Shown: positions 28,331 through 38,127, counted from the stretch's first letter. The stretch: 64,000 nucleotides of DNA from Acinetobacter sp. ANC 4805 (GCF_022549495.1 NZ_JAKZGD010000004.1:248001-312000); one strand, 5' to 3'. Numbers and translations: made by a program. Notes: generated from the sequence alone by a model not told the origin.

Positions 28331-29076
28331 TGGATCAATCAGTGCAACAACCACAAACCTTATGTATTAAACATCTAGCTAAAAACTATAGCAAACGTTG
28401 GGTCGTTAAAGATGTTTCTTTTACCATGCAAAGCGGTCAAATTGTGGGTTTACTTGGGCCAAATGGTGCTGGAAAAACGACAAGCTTTTACATGGTGGTA
28501 GGGCTTGTTCGAATGGATAAGGGTGAAATCCATTTAGATAATTTAGACCTGTCTGATTTAGCGATGCATGAGCGGGCACGTAAAGGTATTGGATATTTAC
28601 CGCAAGAAGCTTCTATTTTTAGAAAGCTGACAATTTCCGAAAATATCATGGCAATTTTGGAAACACGCAAAGATTTAAACAAACAACAACGCCAGCAACG
28701 CTTAACTGAATTATTAAATGATTTTAAAATCAATCATATTAAAGATTCATTGGGGATGAGTGTTTCAGGTGGTGAACGCCGTCGTGCTGAGATTGCTCGT
28801 GCGTTGGCTGCTGATCCAAAATTTATGTTATTGGATGAACCTTTTGCGGGCGTTGATCCAATTTCTGTGGGTGATATTAAAGATATTATTCAAACGTTAA
28901 AGAGTCGAGGAATTGGTGTTTTAATCACTGACCATAATGTTCGAGAAACCTTAGCCATTTGTGAAAAAGCTTATATTGTAAGTGAAGGTTCTGTGATTGC
29001 AGAAGGAACTCCGCAAGAAATTTTAGATAATGAGCAAGTGCGTAAAGTGTATCTAGGTGATGATTTTGTGGTTTAA
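28330..29076 (+). CDS. lptB: LPS export ABC transporter ATP-binding protein LptB
   Basis: LptB is the ATPase that drives lipopolysaccharide extraction with LptF and LptG (not in this window). The 248 residues include Walker [11 protein letters not shown]-loop YLPQEASIF, signature [15 protein letters not shown], Walker [13 protein letters not shown] and the H-loop ITDHNVRE. It overlaps lptA by one base and ends the operon. Confidence 0.96.
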   Translation: MDQSVQQPQTLCIKHLAKNYSKRWVVKDVSFTMQSGQIVGLLGPNGAGKTTSFYMVVGLVRMDKGEIHLDNLDLSDLAMHERARKGIGYLPQEASIFRKLTISENIMAILETRKDLNKQQRQQRLTELLNDFKINHIKDSLGMSVSGGERRRAEIARALAADPKFMLLDEPFAGVDPISVGDIKDIIQTLKSRGIGVLITDHNVRETLAICEKAYIVSEGSVIAEGTPQEILDNEQVRKVYLGDDFVV

Positions 29077-29097
29077 ATTTAAGCAGTTGTTTGTGAG

Positions 29098-29123
29098 AAA
29101 GAGCAGATCCTGCTCTTTTTTTA
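29098..29123 (+). terminator. Intrinsic terminator after lptB
   Basis: AAAGAGCAG / CTGCTCTTT with a three-base loop, followed by a T-run. The roughly 250 bases after it, to the type I secretion genes, are AT-rich and show no further feature. Confidence 0.85.
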
Positions 29124-29372
29124 TTTTTAAAACGGTAAAAATAATGAATATATTTCTAGGTTTTTATTCGTTAAAATTATGCTTCTGTTTTTATGTAATT
29201 GAATTTAACTGATTTAAAATTATCAGTGGTGATGTTTTTTTGTGACTAGTGAGAGAATATTTTATAAAAATAACTGATTATAGGGGGTGAATTAATGTTT
29301 AGAGTATAGTGTTTTTTCTAAAAAAATAAGTAGAATGAATTAGCTTTTTAATCATAACTATATGAAAAGAAT

Positions 29373-30908
29373 ATGAGTGCTAAAAACGACAGAAAGGTAA
29401 ACAATGGATTTCTGGAAATATGCAAAGATTTAAAATTTTTAATGTGTGTTGTGGCTTTTTCTGTACAAACGGTGTATGCAGAAACACCAAGTGAACAGTA
29501 CCATACTTTAAAAAATAATCTATCTCAGTTATTTGCACCCAAAAGTAGCGAAGACTTTAAAGTTGCGAATATGCAGAAGTTAAGCAATTTCTCAGTGAAT
29601 CCTTCGACTATTGAACTACCTGTAGTTGGTTCTAGTTATGCGATTGATAATGTTCAAAATGCCTTGTTGCAAACTCAGCTTAAAGTATTAAAAGATGCTG
29701 TAAAAATTGCAGTACAACGAAATCCTGAAATTTCTCAGACGCTTGCAACACTAGCAGCACAGAATGCAAATATTGATGTGGCGAAAGCTGGCTATTACCC
29801 CCAGATTACTGGGGGAATCAATACTGGAAATTTAACAAAAAAATCAGCGCGTGGACAACAAATACTTGCATTAAATGCTACACAGATGCTTTATGACTTT
29901 GGAAAAGTAAAATCAGGTGTGAATACAGAACAAGCAAAGCTTGCATTAGAGCAAGCAAAAGTTCTTATTAAAATTGATGATATTTCATTGGATGTTGCGC
30001 AGACTGTTATTAATATTCAACGCTATCAAAAACTTATAAAAATTGCGAACCAACAAATAGTTGGTATTAGACGTATTCAGGAAATGGCAAATTTAAGAGC
30101 AAATGCGGGAATTAGTAGTCAGGCAGATCCTGTTCAGGCTCAATCTTATTTACAGTCGGCTCAGTCGGCTTTAATCGCTCAACAATCTTTACTCGCACAA
30201 TATCAACAACATTTACATACATTACTTGGATTTGATCCAAGTAATGCGCAGTGGACTATTCCAGAGGATTTAGTTCAACAGTCTGATCTGTATTCCGCAC
30301 CACAATTTAATATTATTCCTCAGATGATTGCTGCTCAAGCAGGAATTGAAGTTGCCCGTTCTCAAAAGTTGCAAACACAATTAACTCGCTACCCTACATT
30401 ATCTGTAAAAGGCGAATTGAGTCAGGCTTTGCATGGTCGAAATCCGAATAATGATAAAGACGGGGGATTTGATAGCGCTATTATGTTGGAAGCGACCAGC
30501 CAGTTTTATCAAGGTGGAGCAACATCTTCACAAATCAAAGCTGCGAGCTTTGCTGAAGAAGCTGCTAAAGCCCAAGTCAATGCAATCTATCTACAAGTGC
30601 TTGACCAGATTCGCACGAGTCGAGAACAGATTGAAAATAAGCAGCGACAAATGCAGGTTCTCATGAGTCGGCAAGCGACAACGGTGAGAACAAAAGAACT
30701 TTATCAAGAACAATATAAACTAGGTACACGATCGCTTGTTGATTTATTAAATGCTGAACAAGCGATTCATGGTGCAAATTCTGAATTAGAAACTGCACGT
30801 TACGATATTTATAGCAGTATTGCTCAGTATATAGCGACTACAGGGCGTTCGCGTCAAGCCTACGACTTAAATAATATTCAAATTCAGGGGTTTGAAGTTC
30901 AGCCATGA
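29373..30908 (+). CDS. TolC-family outer-membrane protein of a type I secretion system
   Basis: A 511-residue TolC-like channel. An export signal is seen as FLMCVVAFSVQTVYA (about 22-37) after a basic region. Two OEP repeats follow, with long coiled helices (EISQTLATLAAQNANIDVAKAGYYPQ; VRTKELYQEQYKLGTRSLVDLLNAEQ, the typical end of the second repeat). It overlaps the ABC transporter gene by four bases, and the three genes form one operon for direct export across both membranes. The nearest relatives by pattern are LapE/AggA-type channels of adhesin exporters. Confidence 0.88.
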   Translation: MSAKNDRKVNNGFLEICKDLKFLMCVVAFSVQTVYAETPSEQYHTLKNNLSQLFAPKSSEDFKVANMQKLSNFSVNPSTIELPVVGSSYAIDNVQNALLQTQLKVLKDAVKIAVQRNPEISQTLATLAAQNANIDVAKAGYYPQITGGINTGNLTKKSARGQQILALNATQMLYDFGKVKSGVNTEQAKLALEQAKVLIKIDDISLDVAQTVINIQRYQKLIKIANQQIVGIRRIQEMANLRANAGISSQADPVQAQSYLQSAQSALIAQQSLLAQYQQHLHTLLGFDPSNAQWTIPEDLVQQSDLYSAPQFNIIPQMIAAQAGIEVARSQKLQTQLTRYPTLSVKGELSQALHGRNPNNDKDGGFDSAIMLEATSQFYQGGATSSQIKAASFAEEAAKAQVNAIYLQVLDQIRTSREQIENKQRQMQVLMSRQATTVRTKELYQEQYKLGTRSLVDLLNAEQAIHGANSELETARYDIYSSIAQYIATTGRSRQAYDLNNIQIQGFEVQP

Positions 30909-33046
30909 TGACTAAAATAAATTATCAGCCTTGGTTACAAGCGGTATTGACGATTGCAAAGCATTATCGGATAGAACCATCAGAAGAGAGAATTCGTTTA
31001 CAACTGGATTGGAATCAAAACCAAAATTTAGATGAAATCTTATTATTAATGAGTCGGCAGGTTGGACTTAACTTACGAAAAGTTAAATTTAGCGATGAAG
31101 TTGTGAATCCCTGGCGATTGCCTGTCATTGTTGAATTTAATGATGGTCAAGTGGGTGTGATTGATAAAGCGGATACTGATGGTAATGTGAGCATTCAATT
31201 AAGTGGTGATCAAGGGTTATCGCAAAGGTTTGTGGTAGATTCACTTAAGCAGATTGTCAAAAATATTTATGTGCTACGCCCAGAAAAATCGGTTCCTGAT
31301 GCACGTATTGATGAATATATTAAACCTTATGAGGCAAATTGGTTCTGGTCGATTGTCTTGCAAGACTGGAAACGTTATATCGATATTATGTTTGCTTCAT
31401 TAATGGCAAATATTTTGGCTTTAGCAACCATTATTTTCTCAATGCAAGTCTATGATCGAGTTGTTCCATCGCAATCCATCCCCACACTTTGGGTGCTTGC
31501 AGGTGGGGTATTTATTGCTGCAATTTTTGAATTTGTACTTCGTGTTTCCCGTGTTTATTTGTCTGATATTATTGGGAAACGTGCAGATTTACGTGTTTCA
31601 GATCGGGTATTTGGTCATGCTTTAAGAATAAAAAATAGTGAGCGCTCTAAGTCTACAGGTACGTTTATTTCACAAATTCGGGAACTTGAAGGTGTTCGTG
31701 ATCTTGTGACATCTACAACGATGGGTGCAATTGCTGATTTACCATTCTTCTTTTTATTCCTCGTGATCTTTGCAATTATTGGCGGTAATTTATTCTGGGT
31801 GATGCTAATTGTTGTCCCATTGATGATATTGCCTGGTATTTTGGTACAAAAAAAATTAGCGCAACTTGCACAAGAAGGGATGCGTGAATCTTCTATCCGA
31901 AATGCAATTTTGGTTGAAGCAGTCCAAGGTATTGAAGATATTAAGTTATTGCGTGCAGAATCTCGTTTCCAAAATCAGTGGAATCATATGAATGAAGTTT
32001 CTGCTGATATTAGTATGCAGCAACGTAAAATCGTTGGCGTTCTAACCGCATGGACTCAAAAGATTCAGGGTTTGACTTATGCTGCAGTAATTTTGGTGGG
32101 ATGTTTTGCGGTGATGGATGGTGAAATGACCACAGGTGCGCTTGTCGCTTGTTCAATTTTGTCATCACGCATGTTAGCACCTATTTCTCAAATTACTGGT
32201 ATTTTAGGACGTTTGCAACAGGCAAAAGTTGCTAAAAAAAGCCTAGATGAACTTATGCAAAAATCTGTTGATCAAGCTGATCAAGCTCATTTAGTTCATA
32301 AAGAGGTTCTAAATGGGGATTATGAACTTAAAAATGTGATGTTCCAATATACAGAAGAAGATCCAAGACCAAGCTTAGCAATTCGCCAATTAAAAATTAA
32401 GGCGGGTGAAAAAATTGCGATTTTGGGGCGCAATGGGGCGGGGAAATCGACTTTATTGCAAGTTTTGTCAGGAATGCAGTTTCCTACCAATGGTTCAGTT
32501 CATTTAGATGGATTGGATATTAGTTTGATTGATCCAGCTGATGTGCGTCGAGATATGGGATTATTGAATCAAAATGCGCATTTATTCTATGGGACAATTC
32601 GTGAGAATTTAACATTGGGTGCTCCTCTAGCACGCGATGAAGATATCTTAAGAGTATTAAAAGTTACCGGTGCTTTGAGCTTTGTACAAGAGAAAAAAGA
32701 AGGCTTAGACCATTTAGTCCTAGAAGGAGGAGTTGGTTTTTCTGGTGGGCAAAGACAGGCCTTGTTATTAGCACGTTTACTCGTTCGCCAACCGAATATC
32801 TTGCTCTTAGATGAACCAACGGCTGCAATTGATGATGTTGCTGAGAAACAACTCATTGATCATTTAAAAGGTTGGTTATCTCATCGAACTTTGGTTGTAG
32901 CGACTCATCGCCGTGCTGTTTTGGAGTTGGTAGATCGTATTATTGTCATGAATGATGGCAAAGTGGTCATGGATGGACCTCGTGATCAAGTTTTAAACCA
33001 GTCTGTTGTACAACAAAAACAAATCAAGCAAGGGGAAGATTCATGA
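30905..33046 (+). CDS. Type I secretion ABC transporter (LapB/HlyB-like permease-ATPase)
   Basis: A 713-residue fusion: an N-terminal C39-like domain (about 1-135) with no cysteine, so not a peptidase but a substrate-docking domain; six membrane segments (about 165-440); and an ABC domain with Walker A GRNGAGKST, signature FSGGQRQALLLARLL and Walker B NILLLDEPTAAID. This is the architecture of exporters for large RTX adhesins such as LapA. The gene overlaps both neighbours by four bases. Confidence 0.92.
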   Translation: MMTKINYQPWLQAVLTIAKHYRIEPSEERIRLQLDWNQNQNLDEILLLMSRQVGLNLRKVKFSDEVVNPWRLPVIVEFNDGQVGVIDKADTDGNVSIQLSGDQGLSQRFVVDSLKQIVKNIYVLRPEKSVPDARIDEYIKPYEANWFWSIVLQDWKRYIDIMFASLMANILALATIIFSMQVYDRVVPSQSIPTLWVLAGGVFIAAIFEFVLRVSRVYLSDIIGKRADLRVSDRVFGHALRIKNSERSKSTGTFISQIRELEGVRDLVTSTTMGAIADLPFFFLFLVIFAIIGGNLFWVMLIVVPLMILPGILVQKKLAQLAQEGMRESSIRNAILVEAVQGIEDIKLLRAESRFQNQWNHMNEVSADISMQQRKIVGVLTAWTQKIQGLTYAAVILVGCFAVMDGEMTTGALVACSILSSRMLAPISQITGILGRLQQAKVAKKSLDELMQKSVDQADQAHLVHKEVLNGDYELKNVMFQYTEEDPRPSLAIRQLKIKAGEKIAILGRNGAGKSTLLQVLSGMQFPTNGSVHLDGLDISLIDPADVRRDMGLLNQNAHLFYGTIRENLTLGAPLARDEDILRVLKVTGALSFVQEKKEGLDHLVLEGGVGFSGGQRQALLLARLLVRQPNILLLDEPTAAIDDVAEKQLIDHLKGWLSHRTLVVATHRRAVLELVDRIIVMNDGKVVMDGPRDQVLNQSVVQQKQIKQGEDS

Positions 33047-34230
33047 GCGAACAACAAGTCAATAGCCGTTCAATGAATGTTTCCTATAAAGAACCTAACT
33101 TACCACGTTCTAGCTTTGTGATCTGGATTGTTGGTATCGGTTTACTTGTACTTTTAATTTGGGCATGGTTATTCAACTTAGAGGAGGTTTCAACTGGTAC
33201 AGGCAAGGTTATTCCATCTTCTAAGGAGCAGATTATCCAGTCTCTTGAGGGGGGGATTTTGACGAAATTAGATGTACATGAAGGTGACATTGTACAAAAA
33301 GGAGAAATTCTAGCTCAACTTGATCCAACACGTTTCGCATCTAATGTCGGTGAATCTAAATCACTGTTAGTTTCCTCCCAAGCAACAGCTGCTCGTTTAC
33401 GTGCAGAAGTTAATGGAACACCTTTGGTTTTTCCTGAAGAAGTTTTAAAAGAACCAAAGTTGGTAAGAGAAGAAACAGCACTGTATTATTCACGCCGTGA
33501 AAATCTTGAAGAATCATTAGCAGGCTTTCAACAAGCACTGAAATTAGTACAACAAGAGTTGGTCATGACAGAACCGTTGGTTGCTAAGGGTGCGGCAAGT
33601 GAAGTTGAAGTTTTGAGGTTGAAACGTGAAGCGAATGATTTACAAAATAAGATGAATGACACTCGTAATCAATATTACGTTAAGGCTAGGGAAGAACTTT
33701 CTAAAGCCAGTACAGATACTCAAACACAACAACAAGTGGTTATGGGACGGAGTGATAGTTTACAACGTGCTGTTTTTAAAGCTCCGGTTCGAGGGATTGT
33801 AAAAGAGATTGATGTCACAACTTTAGGTGGAGTAATTCCACAAAATGGTAAATTGATGACTATTGTGCCTTTAGAAGATAAATTATTAATTGAGGCGCGT
33901 ATTTCTCCAAGAGATATTGCATTTATTCGCCCAGGACAAGAAGCATTAGTAAAAATTACAGCTTATGACTATTCAATTTATGGTGGTTTAAAAGGCAAAG
34001 TCACTGTTATTTCACCTGATACGATTCGTGATGAAGTGAAGCAGGATCAATTTTATTATCGTGTCTATATTCGTACAGATTCTGATAAGCTCAAAAATAA
34101 AGTAGGAAAAACCTTTGGCATTACCCCTGGTATGGTTGCGACGGTTGATATTCGAACTGGTGAAAAAACAGTCATGGATTATTTATTAAAACCATTTAAT
34201 AAAGCAAAAGAAGCCTTACGCGAACGTTAA
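33043..34230 (+). CDS. Type I secretion membrane fusion protein (HlyD family)
   Basis: A 395-residue HlyD-family adaptor linking the ABC transporter to the TolC-like channel. It has one N-terminal membrane anchor (FVIWIVGIGLLVLLIWAWLF), a split lipoyl domain (VIPSSKEQIIQSLEGGIL and VFKAPVRGIVKEIDVTTLGG), a periplasmic coiled coil (about 100-230) and the C-terminal beta domain with GMVATVDIRTGEKTVMDYLL, typical of HlyD. It is the last gene of the operon. No RTX or adhesin gene lies nearby, so the substrate is encoded elsewhere. Confidence 0.92.
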   Translation: MSEQQVNSRSMNVSYKEPNLPRSSFVIWIVGIGLLVLLIWAWLFNLEEVSTGTGKVIPSSKEQIIQSLEGGILTKLDVHEGDIVQKGEILAQLDPTRFASNVGESKSLLVSSQATAARLRAEVNGTPLVFPEEVLKEPKLVREETALYYSRRENLEESLAGFQQALKLVQQELVMTEPLVAKGAASEVEVLRLKREANDLQNKMNDTRNQYYVKAREELSKASTDTQTQQQVVMGRSDSLQRAVFKAPVRGIVKEIDVTTLGGVIPQNGKLMTIVPLEDKLLIEARISPRDIAFIRPGQEALVKITAYDYSIYGGLKGKVTVISPDTIRDEVKQDQFYYRVYIRTDSDKLKNKVGKTFGITPGMVATVDIRTGEKTVMDYLLKPFNKAKEALRER

Positions 34231-34244
34231 TTATGATATAGCTT

Positions 34245-34270
34245 AAACCTCGCTTGATGCGAGGTTTTTT
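34245..34270 (+). terminator. Terminator after the type I secretion operon
   Basis: AAACCTCGC / GCGAGGTTT with a five-base loop and a T-run. Confidence 0.87.
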
Positions 34271-34319
34271 ATTTCGGTGTGAAAAGTTATAATTCCTTTT
34301 TAAGCTTGTATTTATGTTT

Positions 34320-34922
34320 ATGCCTTTCACCATTGCCAATACAGTAACTTTTGAAGAAGACATTAAAAAAAGTCGCTTCCAAGCGATTGCTGCAATTGTT
34401 GAAAATGAGCAGCAAGTTAAAACTTTTTTAGAACAAAACAAAGATATTTCAACGATACATCAATGCTGGGCATGGAAAATTGGACACCATGTTCGGTTTA
34501 ATGATGATGGTGAACCTTCTGGCACAGCAGGTCGCCCCATTCTAGCGACAATTGAAGGCAATGACTTAACCAATGTCATCGTCTTGGTGAACCGTTGGTA
34601 CGGCGGTATTAAGCTTGGTACAGGTGGTTTAGTTCGCGCCTATGGTGGATGTGCAGGTCAATGTTTATTATTGGCTGAAAAAATTGAGTTGATTGAGAAA
34701 AAACAGATTCAATTTGCCTGTTTATTTAATGAATGGGCAATTATTCAATATGAGTTGATGCAACAACAAATTGAATATCAAGAAAGTTACACTGAAATAG
34801 GTGTTCTTATTCAGGCACGAGTACAAGTACATCAAATTGAGCCTTTAAGGCATAAGCTCCAAGATGTCACACGTGGACGTGAATTGCTTAAGGTGATAGA
34901 TGAACAAGAAGATGACAACTGA
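34320..34922 (+). CDS. yigZ: YigZ/IMPACT family protein
   Basis: About 200 residues of the UPF0029/IMPACT family. The N-terminal domain carries the characteristic HHVRFNDDGEPSGTAGRPIL and NRWYGGIKLGTGGLVRAYGG motifs; the C-terminal domain is ferredoxin-like. The biochemical role in bacteria is not settled. ATG 34320 or 34314 are both possible and neither has a strong ribosome site. Its end overlaps the acyltransferase gene. Confidence 0.9.
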   Translation: MPFTIANTVTFEEDIKKSRFQAIAAIVENEQQVKTFLEQNKDISTIHQCWAWKIGHHVRFNDDGEPSGTAGRPILATIEGNDLTNVIVLVNRWYGGIKLGTGGLVRAYGGCAGQCLLLAEKIELIEKKQIQFACLFNEWAIIQYELMQQQIEYQESYTEIGVLIQARVQVHQIEPLRHKLQDVTRGRELLKVIDEQEDDN

Positions 34923-35529
34923 TCCTTTATTAAAGTATCGAGAACAACATAAGCATCGTTTGAATTATATGCCTTGGTTGTACTGGTCACTTAAAGCGAA
35001 GCATCGAGAATGGGCCGAAGCATGGCAAGCTGAATATCAAGCTTATTTGATGGAAATGGAAACAATAAAGATTGGCAAAAATTGTTTTATTTCCCCTTTA
35101 GCACATATTTTTGCTGAGCGTGGGCGCAAGATCACGATTGGAGATAATACTTTTATTGCAGCCGATTGTACTTTACATGGCCCTTTAGAGATTGGTAACG
35201 AAGTTGCAATTAACCATCATTGTATTTTAGATGGTGGACGGGCAGGGATTAAATTACATGATCAAGTCAGAATTGCAGCTTATAGTCATTTATATGCATT
35301 TGATCATGGCATGGGTTTAGACCGACCGCTGTACCAGCAGCCTGTCACGTCCAAAGGGATTGAGATTGGGCGAGATGTTTGGTTAGGTGCTCATGTTGGT
35401 ATAAAAGATGGTGTGAAAATAGGGCATCATGCTGTTGTTGGAATGAATAGTATGGTCACAAAAGATATTGAAGATTTTGCAATTGTTGCAGGTAATCCAG
35501 CTCGATTCATTCGTTATCGCACTGAATAA
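34900..35529 (+). CDS. Left-handed beta-helix (hexapeptide) acyltransferase
   Basis: A 209-residue transferase of the LbetaH superfamily. Isoleucine-patch repeats run from about residue 60 to 195 (IGDNTFIAADCTLHGPLEIG, IGRDVWLGAHVGIKDGVKIG), ending in AGNPARFIR, which is typical of NodL/maa/WbbJ-type O-acetyltransferases. The acceptor is unknown; surface sugar or small-molecule acetylation are options. ATG 34900 and 34912 both lie inside yigZ, so the pair is probably coupled. Confidence 0.85.
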   Translation: MNKKMTTDPLLKYREQHKHRLNYMPWLYWSLKAKHREWAEAWQAEYQAYLMEMETIKIGKNCFISPLAHIFAERGRKITIGDNTFIAADCTLHGPLEIGNEVAINHHCILDGGRAGIKLHDQVRIAAYSHLYAFDHGMGLDRPLYQQPVTSKGIEIGRDVWLGAHVGIKDGVKIGHHAVVGMNSMVTKDIEDFAIVAGNPARFIRYRTE

Positions 35530-35644
35530 AATCAATTAAAAGCTCATTAGATTCTATACATAAATTTAACCCACCATGCTTTGATCTGTGATAAGTTAAA
35601 AATAAGTAGAAGACCTAAGGTATATACCTAAAGAGAGGCGAAAA

Positions 35645-36487
35645 ATGAACCGTGTAATTGCATGTATCGATTCTTCACCCTGTATTGATGCTGTTGCAGA
35701 AGCTGCGGTTTGGGTTGCAAAACAAACCCAAAGAGAATTAGTACTGTTGCAAATCTTGGATTATTATCCTGCAAGCTATCATTTAGGTGAAATTAGTGGT
35801 GTGATTGGTTTTGAAAGTAATGCGATGTTACTGAAAGAGCTAGCTGAACTAGAGCAAAAGCAAAGTGAACTCGCGCTTGATTATAGTAATAATTTACTCA
35901 AGCATATTTCAGAACTCATAGAGAAACAATACGATTTAACCAGTACCAAGATTCAAGAAAAGGGCGATTTTCTTGAACAAAGTTTTAACATCTTGAAAGA
36001 AAATGATGTGGTGATTATTGGTCGTGTTGGCGAGCGAGCAGCAGAAAAGAATAAGCCCATAGGCAGCAATGTTGAAAACTTTATCCGTGGTGCAAACTGT
36101 ACGGTAATTACAGTAGGTGAGCATTTTGAACCACCAAAACGCTTTATTTTTGCTTATGAATACTCACCAACCTGTCAAAAGATGATGCAACGTATAGCTC
36201 AAAGTGACTTATTGAAAAAGTTACAATGTCATTTGCTGTATGTGGGGGATCATCCTGAAATGTTGGCTGAGCCTGAAAAATATTTAAAAAATGCGGGTCT
36301 AGATGTTATACCCGTTTATCGTTATGGTGATGTCGCACAAAATATTCTTGAATATCAAAGAGAACATGACATTCAACTGATTGTTTTAGGTGCTTTTAGC
36401 CATAGTAAAATTCATCAATTTTTCTTGGGGAGTATCACCACAACGATCTTCCGAAATGCGAATGTACCCTTACTCGTTGCTAAGTGA
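35645..36487 (+). CDS. Universal stress protein with two Usp domains
   Basis: A 280-residue tandem UspA protein. Domain 1 (about 1-155) begins VIACIDSSPCIDAVAEAA and holds GRVGERAAEKNKPIGSNV, a near match to the ATP-binding G-2x-G-9x-G[S/T] motif. Domain 2 (about 158-280) ends with LGAFSHSKIHQFFLGS, a further variant. Such proteins accumulate in starvation and stress. The ribosome site is GAGG before ATG 35645. It is convergent with the methyltransferase gene, with a large inverted repeat between them. Confidence 0.9.
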   Translation: MNRVIACIDSSPCIDAVAEAAVWVAKQTQRELVLLQILDYYPASYHLGEISGVIGFESNAMLLKELAELEQKQSELALDYSNNLLKHISELIEKQYDLTSTKIQEKGDFLEQSFNILKENDVVIIGRVGERAAEKNKPIGSNVENFIRGANCTVITVGEHFEPPKRFIFAYEYSPTCQKMMQRIAQSDLLKKLQCHLLYVGDHPEMLAEPEKYLKNAGLDVIPVYRYGDVAQNILEYQREHDIQLIVLGAFSHSKIHQFFLGSITTTIFRNANVPLLVAK

Positions 36488-36498
36488 TTCATTTTATT

Positions 36499-36554
36499 CC
36501 ATATAGTTATCCGCAATTACTGTGGATAACTATATGGAAAAGCACTGTGGATAA
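36499..36554. repeat. Inverted repeat carrying DnaA-box-like sequences
   Basis: CCATATAGTTATCCGCA and TGTGGATAACTATATGG are 17-base arms with one wobble pair and a five-base loop (36499-36537), between convergent genes. The right arm contains a perfect DnaA box (36521-36529); the left arm has a one-mismatch box (36507-36515), and a second perfect box lies outside the repeat at 36546-36554. As a hairpin it may simply terminate transcription, though it lacks a good T-run. Confidence 0.6.
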
Positions 36555-36606
36555 ATACAATACATTGATATTAAACAACTAATTTTTTTAGATTGTTTTT
36601 TGATCT

Positions 36607-37281
36607 TTATTTCACAATTGCGATTGCAAAGCCATCATGTCCCTTTGAGCCAACTGTTTGTAATGCAGTGCAAGACAAAAGTTGAGGATGATCTTTTAAT
36701 GCTGTGAATGCTTCACGAATGCCTTCAATACTAGGCTTCTTATTATTTTCATCTAAGATCGCACCTGCACGAATGACGTTATCAAGCACAATAATCGTCC
36801 CTGAATGAGAAAGTTGCAAGCTTAATTCAAAGTATTCACGATAACTTTGCTTATCGGCATCAATAAAAATCAAATCAAAGGGTTCACTGCCTTCAGCAAT
36901 GAGTTGCTTCATAATATCTGCACCACGACCTTTCTTTAACTCGATATTGGTTGGCATCTTGGCAAAATCAATATTTTCCTGAGCAATAATGACGTGGGTA
37001 TCTCGACCTTCTACCGTGAGTAGATAGCCATCTTCAGGTAATGCTTTTGCAAGCCAAATGGTACTATAAGCACCAAAAGTTCCTAGTTCCAGTACCCGTT
37101 TGCATTGGTTCATCTGAATCAACATTTGCAAAAACATGCCTTGATTAGGCGCAACAGCCAAATGATTAGAAAATCCCTGCGTATCGGTATTGTCTAATGC
37201 ATGTTGAAGTCTTGGGTCTGTGGGAATTAAATGTGAATTGATATAGTCATCAATGTCGGTCCACATCTGTTGCATAATCAA
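36607..37281 (-). CDS. Class I SAM-dependent O-methyltransferase (caffeoyl-CoA/catechol type)
   Basis: About 220 residues with the family 3 O-methyltransferase pattern: VLELGTFGAYSTIWLAKALP binds SAM, LTVEGRD is the acidic loop, and DLIFIDADKQSYREYFE carries the metal-binding Asp, with DNVIRAG after it. Bacterial members methylate small catechols; the substrate is unknown. Several ATGs (37281, 37275, 37266) are possible starts. It is a single gene on the minus strand. Confidence 0.88.
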   Translation of the reverse strand: MIMQQMWTDIDDYINSHLIPTDPRLQHALDNTDTQGFSNHLAVAPNQGMFLQMLIQMNQCKRVLELGTFGAYSTIWLAKALPEDGYLLTVEGRDTHVIIAQENIDFAKMPTNIELKKGRGADIMKQLIAEGSEPFDLIFIDADKQSYREYFELSLQLSHSGTIIVLDNVIRAGAILDENNKKPSIEGIREAFTALKDHPQLLSCTALQTVGSKGHDGFAIAIVK

Positions 37282-37368
37282 GTTTACCTACGAATCTGTT
37301 AGCTGCATTTTAAACATTTATGCTCAGAGTGCAATTTGATTACTGAATTAATCAGTGTCATTGAAATG

Positions 37369-37394
37369 AAAAAGAGATCATCTCGATCTCTTTT
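37369..37394. terminator. Terminator between the O-methyltransferase and M15 peptidase genes
   Basis: AAAGAGATC / GATCTCTTT around a five-base loop, with A-rich and T-rich ends. It lies just downstream of the M15-like gene, which is read on the minus strand. Confidence 0.75.
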
Positions 37395-37413
37395 GGGTTT
37401 AAGTCTATTTTAA

Positions 37414-38127
37414 TTAGAAGTTACACATTGAACTATTACGGGTGAGGTCAGGTCCCCAAGTTCGATAACCTTGAGTATCAATATGAATTTGACCAGAACT
37501 ATATAAACCGATTCCTAGGTCTAAACTTTGCCCATGCTGTATCCAGAATTGGCATAATTTAAATTTAGTTTGTTCAATATAAGCGTAGTCTTGTGGTTGT
37601 GGCACTTCAGGGCCAATACGGAAATCGATGGCTGAATTAAATAAATGTTTAGAAGAACCCGCACCACCTGCACATTGGTTTAATGGCAAATCACGATAAA
37701 CGGAGGTTACTTCGAAATCGGTGAGAACTTTAGCAGCAATCAGATATTTAAAGACACGTAAGGTTGAAAGTGAGTTATTCCATAGCTCACGATTTGGCAC
37801 CATATATTCCGAACGACCACATTTTTGCCAATCTCGTGCAGTACGTAATAATTCAAAACTTGGAATAATATGTGCGACATTATTACGATTTAAGAACTGC
37901 TCGTATTCACGAACACGTGCATAGTTTTCACCTTGGTTGAGCCATTGGCGGTAAGAGGTAGGTTCAACTTTATTGGGAATTGGGCGAGTAAAAGTGATTT
38001 GTTCTTCAGGAATATAAATTCTTTTACCCTGATTTTGATTCACTTTAGTGGCTGAACTGACACAACCGACCATCATCACAGGGATGATACAAAATGATAA
38101 GAGACCCTGTAATTTATTTCGCATCAT
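37414..38127 (-). CDS. Predicted M15-family peptidase lipoprotein
   Basis: ATG 38127 gives 237 residues with a lipoprotein signal (MMRNKLQGLLSFCIIPVMMVGC, lipobox MVGC). The C-terminal half has the zinc-ligand pattern of M15 D-Ala-D-Ala or L,D-peptidases: SSKHLFNSAIDFR (His and Asp) and QIHIDTQG (HxD). VTSVYRDLPLNQ is also typical of this fold. It is probably a cell-wall hydrolase anchored in the envelope, but substrate and activity are inferred. Confidence 0.78.
   Translation of the reverse strand: MMRNKLQGLLSFCIIPVMMVGCVSSATKVNQNQGKRIYIPEEQITFTRPIPNKVEPTSYRQWLNQGENYARVREYEQFLNRNNVAHIIPSFELLRTARDWQKCGRSEYMVPNRELWNNSLSTLRVFKYLIAAKVLTDFEVTSVYRDLPLNQCAGGAGSSKHLFNSAIDFRIGPEVPQPQDYAYIEQTKFKLCQFWIQHGQSLDLGIGLYSSGQIHIDTQGYRTWGPDLTRNSSMCNF

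Noticed and set aside
36499..36554. Chromosomal replication origin
   Set aside because: Three DnaA-like boxes are present, but there is no dnaA, AT-rich unwinding region or larger box cluster; a terminator or titration site is more likely.
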